NCBI GenBank assembly: GCA_049647245.1
Contig: JBARXH010000243.1
Span: 1-8,668 of the forward strand
Direction: 5' to 3'
DNA length: 8,668 nt
DNA from: Litorimonas sp049647245
GTDB lineage: Bacteria; Pseudomonadota; Alphaproteobacteria; Caulobacterales; Maricaulaceae
Of the stretch, positions 1 through 5,902 are shown piece after piece (the first letter of the stretch is position 1; each line of letters begins with the position of its first letter). The notes under the pieces were generated by a model, which was given only the letters and a program-made list of their open reading frames with translations, was not told the origin of the DNA and made no database searches. A program made the position numbers and the translations under genes.

Positions 1-740
1 GCTGGCGGGCCTTCACCATCGACGCGGCGGCGGTGCATGAAGCGGGCGGCACGGATGGGCTGGAACTCGCCGTGTTCACCGCGACCCTGGCGGACGCCCT
101 GCGGCGGCATGGGGCGGACGCGCACGACCGTCTCGCCGCGCAGTTCGCGACCGGCCCCGATGCGCATCTGAACATCGTGAAGCTGCGCGCGGCGCGGCGG
201 CTGGGCGCATCGGTTGCGGGAGCCTTCGGAATCCAAACTCCGGACCTGCCGATCCACGCCGTCACCAGCCTGCGCATGATGCAGAGCCAAGACGCCTGGA
301 CCAACATGCTGCGCACGACCAGTGCGGGCTTCGGCGCGGTGATCGGCGGGGCGGACTACCTGACGCTGCGGCCCTTCACGGACACGCCGGAGGACCGCCG
401 CCTGGGCGGGGCGACCCCGGCCGGGCACCGTATTGCGCGCAACCAGCAGCTGTTGATGATGGAGGAAAGCCATCTGGGGCAGGTGCGCGACGTGGCCTAC
501 GGTTCCTATTTCCACGAACGGCTGACCGAAGAGCTGGCTCAGGAGGCGTGGCGGGTCTTCCAGACCATCGAGAGCGAAGGCGGCATGGCGGCCTTCCGGG
601 ACAGCGGCGCGCTGGAGGCGGCCATCGCCGAGGACGTGAACGTCCGGGAGGCGCGCGGCGAACCCGTGCTGGGCGTGACGCTCCATCCCAGCGACGACGG
701 TCCCGCCCCCGAAGTCCGCATGACGGAGGTTCGCTCATGA
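1..740 (+). CDS. mutA: Methylmalonyl-CoA mutase small (beta) subunit, 3' part
   Basis: This is the C-terminal 245 residues of the small subunit of adenosylcobalamin-dependent methylmalonyl-CoA mutase. The reading frame is open from base 3 and the start lies outside the window. Short segments such as TSLRMMQSQDAW, GGADYLTLRPF and EEAWRVF-like helices followed by ESEGGMAAF mirror the end of the TIM barrel of the large subunit (compare its VESFGGMAKAI). The protein stops where the large subunit passes into its linker and cobalamin-binding domain, so this subunit has no DxHxxG cobalt-ligand motif and should be non-catalytic, with a structural role in the heterodimer. Its stop codon overlaps the start of the large-subunit gene (ATGA), implying translational coupling. 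The mutase converts (R)-methylmalonyl-CoA to succinyl-CoA in propionate, odd-chain fatty acid and branched amino acid breakdown. Family assignment is firm; the symbol follows common usage. Confidence 0.9.
   Translation, partial: WRAFTIDAAAVHEAGGTDGLELAVFTATLADALRRHGADAHDRLAAQFATGPDAHLNIVKLRAARRLGASVAGAFGIQTPDLPIHAVTSLRMMQSQDAWTNMLRTTSAGFGAVIGGADYLTLRPFTDTPEDRRLGGATPAGHRIARNQQLLMMEESHLGQVRDVAYGSYFHERLTEELAQEAWRVFQTIESEGGMAAFRDSGALEAAIAEDVNVREARGEPVLGVTLHPSDDGPAPEVRMTEVRS
725..729 (+). promoter_or_regulatory. Ribosome binding site of the mutase large-subunit gene
   Basis: GGAGG lies 7 bases before the ATG at 737, inside the last codons of the small-subunit gene. It fixes the start of the large subunit at 737; the same frame is open further upstream, to an ATG at 548, but that stretch only re-reads the small-subunit gene. 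Confidence 0.75.
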
Positions 741-2875
741 GCATCGATTTCACGAAACTCCCGCTCGGCCCTGCGCCCGAGCTCGCCCGTTCCGGCCCCG
801 TCTGGACGTCGCCCGAAGGGATCGACGTCAAGGCCGCCTACGGCCCAGAGGACACGGCCGGGCTGGCCCCGCTGAACAGCTATCCGGGCCTCGCGCCCTA
901 TGTTCGCGGCCCCTACCCGACCATGTATGTGCAGCGGCCCTGGACGATCCGGCAATATGCGGGCTTCTCGACGGCCGAGGACAGCAACGCCTTCTACCGC
1001 CGCAACCTCGCGGCCGGGCAGAAGGGCCTGTCGGTCGCCTTCGATCTGGCCACCCACCGGGGCTATGATTCGGACCATCCGCGCGTGCCGGGCGATGTGG
1101 GCATGGCCGGCGTGGCGATCGACTCGCTCTACGACATGCGCGTTCTGTTCGATGGCATTCCGCTGGACAGGATGAGCGTGTCCATGACTATGAACGGGGC
1201 CGTCCTGCCCGTACTGGCGCTCTACATCGCCGCGGCCGAGGAACAGGGCGTGCGCCCCGAACAGCTCGCCGGGACCATCCAGAACGACATCCTGAAGGAG
1301 TTCATGGTCCGCAACACCTACATCTACCCGCCCGGCCCTTCCATGCGGATCATCGGCGACATCTTCGCCTACACGTCCGAGCACATGCCGAAGTTCAACT
1401 CCATCAGCATCTCCGGCTACCACATGCAGGAAGCGGGCGCGTCCGCCGACATCGAGCTGGGCTACACGATCGCCGACGGGCTGGAATATGTCCGCACGGG
1501 GCTGGCCGCCGGGATGGACATCGACCGGTTCGCGCCGCGCCTCTCCTTCTTCTGGGCCATCGGCATGAACTACTTCATGGAAGTGGCGAAGATGCGCGCC
1601 GCGCGCCTGCTCTGGGCGCAGCTGATCAGCCCGTTCGGGCCGGAAAACCCCAAATCCACCATGCTGCGCACCCATTGCCAGACGAGCGGGTGGAGCCTGA
1701 CCGCGCAGGACGTCTTCAACAATGTCGGGCGCACCCACATCGAGGCCATGGCCGCCGTGGACGGCCACACGCAGAGCCTGCACACCAACTCGCTCGACGA
1801 AGCGCTGGCCCTGCCGACGGACTTCTCCGCCCGCATCGCCCGCAACACGCAGATCTACCTCCAGACAGAAGGGGGCCACACCCGGACCATCGATCCGTGG
1901 GGCGGGTCGCATTACGTGGAGGCGCTAACCCACCAGCTGGCCGGCACCGCGCTCGCCCACATCCGCGAGGTCGAGAGCTTCGGTGGCATGGCCAAGGCCA
2001 TCGAGGCGGGCATCCCGAAACTGCGCATCGAGGAATCGGCCGCCCGCACCCAGGCGCGCATCGACAGCGGTGCGCAGACGGTGGTCGGCGTGAACAAGTA
2101 TGTCGCCGACGACGAGGACGACATCCCGATCCTGAAGGTCGATAATGCCGCCGTGCGCCAGGGCCAGATCGCGCGCCTCAAGCAGCTCCGCGCCGACCGG
2201 GACCCGGACGCGGTGGCGGACGCGCTGGACGCGCTGACCCAGGCGGCCGACACGGGAGAGGCCAACCTGCTCGAACTCGCCGTGGACGCGGCACGCAAGA
2301 AGGCGACCGTGGGCGAGATCAGCAGTGCCCTGGAGAAGGTCTATGGCCGCTTCGAGGCCAAGCCCGCCGGGGTTACGGGCGTCTATTCGTCGGCCTTCGA
2401 CACGCGCAACCCGGCCTATGCGGACGCGCTGTCGCGCGTGAAGGCGTTCTCCGAACTGGAGGGGCGCAAGCCGCGCATCCTGATCGCCAAGATGGGCCAG
2501 GACGGCCATGACCGCGGCCAGAAGGTCGTCGCCACGGCTTTCTCCGACCTCGGTTTCGACGTCACGATCGGCCCGCTCTTCCAGACCCCGGACGAGGCCG
2601 CGTCGCTCGGAATCGCCGACGATGTGGACATCATCGCCGCCTCCAGCCTCGCCGCCGGCCACCTGACGCTGGTGCCGGAACTGCGCGACGCACTCGCTGC
2701 GCGCAAGCGGGGCGATATCCTCATCATCGTCGGCGGCGTCATCCCGCCCGAAGATGTGGAGACCCTAAAGGAGATGGGCGCCAAGGCGGTCTTCCCGCCC
2801 GGCACCAACATTCCCGACGCGGTGCTTGAGGTGCTGGACGTGGTCAATACGCGCCTGAGCCAGGGCGCGGCTTGA
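737..2875 (+). CDS. mutB: Methylmalonyl-CoA mutase large (alpha, catalytic) subunit
   Basis: The 712-residue product has the usual length for the catalytic subunit that rearranges (R)-methylmalonyl-CoA to succinyl-CoA with adenosylcobalamin. The N-terminal TIM barrel carries the segments RPWTIRQYAGFST (about 67-79) and SISGYHMQEAGA (about 225-236). Aligned from memory with the Propionibacterium enzyme at a constant offset of 15, Tyr74, Arg192 and His229 match Tyr89, Arg207 and His244. The Tyr/Arg pair separates methylmalonyl-CoA mutases from isobutyryl-CoA mutases, which have Phe/Gln. The C-terminal cobalamin-binding domain contains DGHDRG (589-594) with His591 as the cobalt ligand, then ASSLAAGH and IIVGGVIPP, which complete the B12 fold. 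The start at 737 is set by GGAGG and by overlap with the small-subunit stop. No frameshift or missing catalytic residue is seen. It is the last gene of its operon in view. Confidence 0.97.
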   Translation: MSIDFTKLPLGPAPELARSGPVWTSPEGIDVKAAYGPEDTAGLAPLNSYPGLAPYVRGPYPTMYVQRPWTIRQYAGFSTAEDSNAFYRRNLAAGQKGLSVAFDLATHRGYDSDHPRVPGDVGMAGVAIDSLYDMRVLFDGIPLDRMSVSMTMNGAVLPVLALYIAAAEEQGVRPEQLAGTIQNDILKEFMVRNTYIYPPGPSMRIIGDIFAYTSEHMPKFNSISISGYHMQEAGASADIELGYTIADGLEYVRTGLAAGMDIDRFAPRLSFFWAIGMNYFMEVAKMRAARLLWAQLISPFGPENPKSTMLRTHCQTSGWSLTAQDVFNNVGRTHIEAMAAVDGHTQSLHTNSLDEALALPTDFSARIARNTQIYLQTEGGHTRTIDPWGGSHYVEALTHQLAGTALAHIREVESFGGMAKAIEAGIPKLRIEESAARTQARIDSGAQTVVGVNKYVADDEDDIPILKVDNAAVRQGQIARLKQLRADRDPDAVADALDALTQAADTGEANLLELAVDAARKKATVGEISSALEKVYGRFEAKPAGVTGVYSSAFDTRNPAYADALSRVKAFSELEGRKPRILIAKMGQDGHDRGQKVVATAFSDLGFDVTIGPLFQTPDEAASLGIADDVDIIAASSLAAGHLTLVPELRDALAARKRGDILIIVGGVIPPEDVETLKEMGAKAVFPPGTNIPDAVLEVLDVVNTRLSQGAA

Positions 2876-2907
2876 AGCGCGCGTGAAAGTGGACTAAGTT
2901 AGTCCAC
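2872..2907 (+). promoter_or_regulatory. Promoter and palindromic operator of the toxin-antitoxin pair
   Basis: A 19-base palindrome at 2889-2907, GTGGACTAA-G-TTAGTCCAC, has perfect 9-bp arms around one central base and ends directly before the antitoxin ATG. A possible -35 TTGAAG (2872-2877), overlapping the mutB stop, is 17 bases from a possible -10 TAAGTT (2895-2900) inside the palindrome. This would start transcription at or next to the ATG, and no Shine-Dalgarno sequence is close enough, so the mRNA is probably leaderless. Antitoxins of this family usually repress their own operon by binding a palindrome at the promoter; placing the operator here is inference. The palindrome is certain, while the -10 match is weak. 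Confidence 0.65.
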
Positions 2908-3198
2908 ATGGATACTATCAACTTCGACGTGCCCGTGAACATCCACGAGGCCAAGACGCACTTCTCAAAACTCGTCGCGGCGGTCGAGCGTGGGGAGACG
3001 ATCGTCATTTCACGCTATGGCAAGCCCGTTGCCCAGATGGAGCCTGTAGAGGCCGCTGGGGAGAGCGGAGAGCGTGAACTTGGCATCCTGCGTGGGCAGA
3101 TCACGATGCCGGAAGGCTTCGATATCGATACATACATGGAAGACGAGGTCGCCGAGATGTTCCGGGGCGACGAGTCCAAGGCCCAAGACGGCGAATGA
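2908..3198 (+). CDS. Phd/YefM-family antitoxin
   Basis: This 96-residue protein is a type II antitoxin. The N-terminal part (about 8-48) shows the Phd/YefM pattern: VNIHEAKTHFSKLVAAVERGE, then the strand TIVISRYGKPVAQMEP, a fold that dimerises and binds DNA. The C-terminal part (about 57-87) has the toxin-binding signature seen in VapC partners: LGILRGQI, a Met-Pro-x-x-Phe-Asp segment, and an acidic helix ending VAEMF. It should neutralise the PIN toxin encoded directly downstream and repress the operon with it. Its stop overlaps the toxin ATG (ATGA). The start at 2908 abuts the upstream palindrome and no Shine-Dalgarno is visible. The module has more A/T at third codon positions than the flanking metabolic genes, which fits lateral acquisition. 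Family is confident; the exact toxin-antitoxin subfamily is not. Confidence 0.9.
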   Translation: MDTINFDVPVNIHEAKTHFSKLVAAVERGETIVISRYGKPVAQMEPVEAAGESGERELGILRGQITMPEGFDIDTYMEDEVAEMFRGDESKAQDGE

Positions 3199-3584
3199 GG
3201 ATCCTGCTCGACACGCAAGCCATCCTCTACGCTTTCGCCTACCCTGAAAGACTGCCGTATGCTTGGGAGATCTCTCTGAAAAGCAAGTCGAACCAGTTCT
3301 TCGTCAGTGCCGCGAGCCCTTGGGAAGTCGCGATCAAATCTAAGGATCGGAAGCCCGATTTTTTCAATGCGGACCCCTACGCTATACTGGAAGGCTGCCG
3401 CCTGTCCGGATTCCGACTCCTGGACATCACGCCAGAAGTTGCGGTCGCTGCGGGTAAACTTCCCCTGCACCATAAAGACCCGTTCGACCGGGTCATCATC
3501 GCTCACGCCATGAGGCTCGGCGTCCCCGTCATGACCACGGACCGCAAGTTCAAGCTCTACGACGTCGATCTTGTCTCCGCCTGA
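3195..3584 (+). CDS. vapC: VapC-type PIN-domain toxin (ribonuclease)
   Basis: The 129-residue product is a single PIN domain, the fold of VapC endoribonuclease toxins, which are Mg2+-dependent and usually cut tRNA or rRNA to stop translation. The acidic active-site set is complete: Asp6 in LLDTQ, Glu44 in SPWEVAIK, Asp95 and Asp98 in HHKDPFDRV, and Asp116 in TTDRKF. It therefore looks catalytically intact, not a decayed remnant. The HHKDPFDR and TTDRKF segments match the VapC subgroup that pairs with Phd/YefM antitoxins, as here. The ATG overlaps the antitoxin stop, giving the antitoxin-first order and coupling expected for such pairs. It ends 3 bases before the convergent nucleotidyltransferase-like gene. 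The RNA target cannot be told from sequence. Confidence 0.92.
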   Translation: MRILLDTQAILYAFAYPERLPYAWEISLKSKSNQFFVSAASPWEVAIKSKDRKPDFFNADPYAILEGCRLSGFRLLDITPEVAVAAGKLPLHHKDPFDRVIIAHAMRLGVPVMTTDRKFKLYDVDLVSA

Positions 3585-3587
3585 CCC

Positions 3588-4532
3588 TCACTGAAATTCC
3601 AGCCGCTCCTGGCTGGCGAAGAAGAGCGAGGCGACCTCGCTGTCCTTGACGCTTTCTTCCGGCACGAGCGCCAGGATCGTCTCGATGGTGCTCTTGCGCT
3701 GCATGAGCGCGGTTTCGAAATCCGCTTCGATGCGCGCGCGCGTGCCGCGCATTTCCAGGTTCTTGAGCAGCGACTCGTAGATGTCGACGCGACCCATCAG
3801 GAAATAGCTTTCATAGAGGATCTTGGACGCGATCTTCTCGTGGATGTCGCGGTAGCCGAGCTGTTCGATCATCCGGTCCACCGGCTTGACGATGAAGTCC
3901 AGCTCCTCGCCGATCGTGGGCGAGAGAAGGTACTGGCGTTTGATCTTCAACAGCTCGTCCTCGATCCGGCTCAGGACGGCCGGGTCGGCGCGGTTGTTGG
4001 CGACGATGACGATATCGATGTCCGATCCCTTGACGGGCACCTCCAGCGTAGCGTGGCGGCGCGGCGTGTCATGGGCGAGGAAGTAGGCGATGTCGCCCGA
4101 CAGGAAGACCACGCAATGCGCGTTCAGCTCCGCCTGCAGCTCGGGCGGCAAGGCCAGCAGCGCCTGGCGCGCGCGGCTGAGCTTGCGCAAGGAGATGGCG
4201 CGGAACTTGTTGGCCATCAGCGTTCCGCCTTCCACCGCCTCGACCGACTGCTCCGGGAGGTAGATCAGGCTGAAGGTCAGGAAGTCGCGTAGGATGGACG
4301 GCGACAGGCGCAACACATTGTCCCGCGTGATGTCGTAGCGCAGATAGTAGCGCGCACAGTTGCGGATGCGGATGCGCCGCGACACATAGCAGCTCCGCCA
4401 CAGGCCGATCGGCGTGACGTCGGGCATCCGCTTCGAAATTTTGTAACCCGGCAAGGGCCCGTGTTCGCGCACCAAGTCCTCGATCCGCGCCACAACGGCG
4501 TCCATGTCGAAGGCGGAAGGCATGTCGGTCAT
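3588..4532 (-). CDS. Uncharacterised nucleotidyltransferase-fold protein with possible winged-helix N-terminus
   Basis: I do not recognise a named family for this 314-residue protein. Its middle shows the hallmark of the DNA polymerase beta-like nucleotidyltransferase superfamily: FLSGDIAYFL (about 143-152), then KGSDIDIVIV (about 168-177) with Asp171 and Asp173 as likely metal ligands, and a third carboxylate Asp212 in EELDFIV. Here 20-25 residues separate the first Ser-Gly from the Asp pair, longer than the usual spacing. The C-terminus (about 225-290) is helical. Residues about 13-70 look like a winged-helix-type segment (HGPLPGYKISKRMP, then a basic RRIRIRNCARYYLRYDIT), which could bind nucleic acid; this is inference. 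The start at 4532 is chosen for the GAGGG 4 bases upstream; the open frame to 4778 would run antisense to cysD. It is convergent with vapC and divergent from cysD. It might be a tRNA- or protein-modifying nucleotidyltransferase; substrate unknown. Confidence 0.8.
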   Translation of the reverse strand: MTDMPSAFDMDAVVARIEDLVREHGPLPGYKISKRMPDVTPIGLWRSCYVSRRIRIRNCARYYLRYDITRDNVLRLSPSILRDFLTFSLIYLPEQSVEAVEGGTLMANKFRAISLRKLSRARQALLALPPELQAELNAHCVVFLSGDIAYFLAHDTPRRHATLEVPVKGSDIDIVIVANNRADPAVLSRIEDELLKIKRQYLLSPTIGEELDFIVKPVDRMIEQLGYRDIHEKIASKILYESYFLMGRVDIYESLLKNLEMRGTRARIEADFETALMQRKSTIETILALVPEESVKDSEVASLFFASQERLEFQ

Positions 4533-4536
4533 GAAA

Positions 4537-4541
4537 CCCTC
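4537..4541 (-). promoter_or_regulatory. Ribosome binding site of the nucleotidyltransferase-like gene
   Basis: GAGGG on the minus strand sits 4 bases before the ATG at 4532. It decides between this start and longer in-frame alternatives lying antisense to cysD. Confidence 0.6.
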
Positions 4542-4561
4542 ATGCCGCGCGGACCCGACAC

Positions 4562-4567
4562 TGTATA
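4562..4567 (-). promoter_or_regulatory. Possible -10 element for the nucleotidyltransferase-like gene
   Basis: TATACA on the minus strand would place a transcription start roughly 20-25 bases before the ATG at 4532, leaving room for the ribosome binding site. I see no convincing -35 at the right distance, so this is only a candidate. Confidence 0.3.
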
Positions 4568-4600
4568 GGGCGGTCTCGCGAAGCCGTGATGAGGGCGGGA

Positions 4601-4635
4601 TTGACGCGGAGACGCGAGCGTGGGATTTATCCCAC
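4601..4635 (+). promoter_or_regulatory. Candidate promoter and palindromic operator of the cysD operon
   Basis: TTGACG at 4601-4606 is a near-consensus -35. The palindrome GTGGGAT-TT-ATCCCAC (4620-4635, perfect 7-bp arms) follows and ends directly before the cysD ATG at 4636. The octamer GATTTATC (4624-4631), inside the palindrome, resembles the alphaproteobacterial housekeeping -10 (GCTANAWC, from memory) at six of eight positions. The -35 begins 35 bases before the ATG, so transcription would start at the ATG itself, and no Shine-Dalgarno is present: a leaderless mRNA. A protein bound to the palindrome would block the -10. The palindrome is directly visible; promoter function and the identity of the binder are inferred. 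Confidence 0.55.
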
Positions 4636-5739
4636 ATGGACACGCAAACCCTTATCGACGATCTCGAACGCTTTGCCGAACAGAGCGGGCAGTCGGCCAC
4701 GACCCTGTCCCGCAAGGTCTTCAACGACGGAAAGACGCTGGCGCGTCTCGCGTCCGGCGGGCAGCTGACGCCCCGCACGCTGGAGCGAGCGCGCGAGACG
4801 CTGGATCAGCTCATGCGCGAACGGGCGGGGCCGCTCGGCCTGGAGATGAGCCACCTCGACCGGCTGGAGGCCGAAAGCATCCACATCATCCGCGAAGTCG
4901 TGGCGCAGTGCGACAACCCCGTCATGCTCTACTCGGTCGGCAAGGACAGCTCCGTCATGCTGGAGCTGGCCGTGAAGGCCTTTTATCCCAGTCCGCCGCC
5001 CTTCCCGCTCATGCACATCGACACGCGCTGGAAGTTCAAGGAGATGTACGAATTCCGCGACCGCCGCGCCAAAGAGGTCGGGATGGACCTCATCGTCCAC
5101 ATCAACCCGGACGCCATCGCGCAGGATGTCGGGCCGTTCACCCACGGTTCGGCCGAGCACACGCACATCACCAAGACGGTCGGGCTCAAGCAAGCTCTGG
5201 ACAAGGGCGGGTATGACGCGGCCTTCGGCGGCGCGCGCCGGGACGAGGAGAAGAGCCGCGCCAAGGAGCGCATCTTCTCCTTCCGCACGGACACGCACCG
5301 CTGGGACGCCAAGAACCAGCGCCCCGAACTGTGGGACATCTACAATGCGCGCGTGAAGCCGGGCGAGTCCATGCGGGTCTTCCCGCTGTCCAACTGGACC
5401 GAACTGGATATCTGGCAGTACATCCACCGCGAGAAGATCCAGATCCCCGATCTCTATCTGTCGGCGAAACGCCCCGTCGTGAAGCGCGACGGCATCTGGT
5501 TCATGCGCGACGACGAGCGCATGCCGCTGGAGCCGGGCGAGGAGCCAGAAATGCGGTCCGTGCGCTTCCGCACGCTGGGCTGCTACCCGCTGACCGGGGC
5601 CGTCGAGAGCGAAGCGGACACGCTGGAAGAGGTCATCCAGGAAACCCTGCTTGCGACGACCAGCGAACGACAGGGCCGGGTGATCGACAGCGATTCGGGC
5701 GCGTCGATGGAGCAGAAGAAGGAAGAGGGATATTTCTGA
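4636..5739 (+). CDS. cysD: Sulfate adenylyltransferase subunit 2 (CysD) with an extra N-terminal HTH-like domain
   Basis: CysD is the catalytic ATP sulfurylase subunit: with the GTPase CysN it makes adenosine 5'-phosphosulfate (APS) from sulfate and ATP. Residues 71-367 align along their whole length with E. coli CysD as I recall it: LEAESIHIIREV near the start, the PP-loop SVGKDSS (100-106), FGGARRDEEKSRAKER (197-212), FPLSNWTELDIWQYI, RTLGCYPLTGAVES and the C-terminal EGYF. Residues 1-70 are additional, since the usual protein has about 300 residues. They resemble a small helix-turn-helix domain (SATTLSRKVFND, then LARLASGG, then LTPRTLERARETLDQL), with strong GC-rich third-position codon use showing that the stretch is translated. 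The start at 4636 follows the palindrome directly. An ATG at 4846 would give a standard-length CysD, but GGAG touches it with no spacing. The upstream frame to 4504 overlaps the divergent gene. Confidence 0.93.
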   Translation: MDTQTLIDDLERFAEQSGQSATTLSRKVFNDGKTLARLASGGQLTPRTLERARETLDQLMRERAGPLGLEMSHLDRLEAESIHIIREVVAQCDNPVMLYSVGKDSSVMLELAVKAFYPSPPPFPLMHIDTRWKFKEMYEFRDRRAKEVGMDLIVHINPDAIAQDVGPFTHGSAEHTHITKTVGLKQALDKGGYDAAFGGARRDEEKSRAKERIFSFRTDTHRWDAKNQRPELWDIYNARVKPGESMRVFPLSNWTELDIWQYIHREKIQIPDLYLSAKRPVVKRDGIWFMRDDERMPLEPGEEPEMRSVRFRTLGCYPLTGAVESEADTLEEVIQETLLATTSERQGRVIDSDSGASMEQKKEEGYF

Positions 5740-5760
5740 TGACGTCTTCCTTGACCGCAA

Positions 5761-5869
5761 TCACCCCCTTAGACCGCTCCGCGGCCAGCTTCCCCCTCAA
5801 GGGGGAGCAATACTCTTCCTTCCCCTTGAGGGGGAAGCTGGCAGCGCAAAGCGCTGACGGAAGGGGTGA
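5761..5869. repeat. Long palindromic intergenic repeat between cysD and cysNC
   Basis: Most of the 163-base gap between cysD and cysNC is a palindromic element. Its core is a perfect 20-bp inverted repeat, 5785-5804 against 5822-5841 (CCAGCTTCC...AAGGGG), which extends inward by a G-T wobble plus two pairs to leave an 11-base loop, and outward by further pairs. The right flank carries a small hairpin, CAGCGC-AAA-GCGCTG (5842-5856). The outer ends, TCACCCCC at 5761 and GGGGTGA at 5863-5869, are also nearly complementary. The wording (runs of C, CTCAAG, runs of G, then GGCAGCGCAAAGCGCTGACGG) resembles a dispersed intergenic repeat I recall from alphaproteobacterial genomes. In mRNA it would fold into a very stable hairpin and could alter mRNA processing or the CysD:CysNC ratio. 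There is no T-tract, so a simple intrinsic terminator is unlikely. Confidence 0.75.
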
Positions 5870-5902
5870 CCAAGCATCATCCTCGAGAATCGAGACCTCA
5901 TA

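Noticed and set aside
539..1912. Long open frame on the minus strand across the mutase genes
   Set aside because: It lies antisense to well-identified mutA/mutB coding sequence, its translation is rich in Arg/Gly/His/Val without a recognisable domain, and long antisense frames are expected at this GC content.
3599..3616. Hairpin CCAGCC-GCTCCT-GGCTGG just after the vapC stop, as a terminator
   Set aside because: Only 6 bp, located within the last codons of the convergent gene, and without a T-tract on the plus side; the minus side has only AATTT. Too weak to call.
4504..4635. Earlier start for cysD at 4504
   Set aside because: It would overlap the start of the divergent gene and read through its ribosome binding site and the palindrome; the added residues show no domain-like pattern.
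4533..4778. Longer N-terminus for the minus-strand nucleotidyltransferase-like protein
   Set aside because: The extension is antisense to the cysD coding start, and a good ribosome binding site precedes the ATG at 4532.
4627..5760. Minus-strand open frame antisense to cysD
   Set aside because: No domain is recognisable, and it mirrors the conserved CysD frame in full.
5785..5841. The cysD-cysNC hairpin as an intrinsic terminator
   Set aside because: No run of T follows on the plus strand, and termination here would separate two subunits of one enzyme; a dispersed repeat explains it better.
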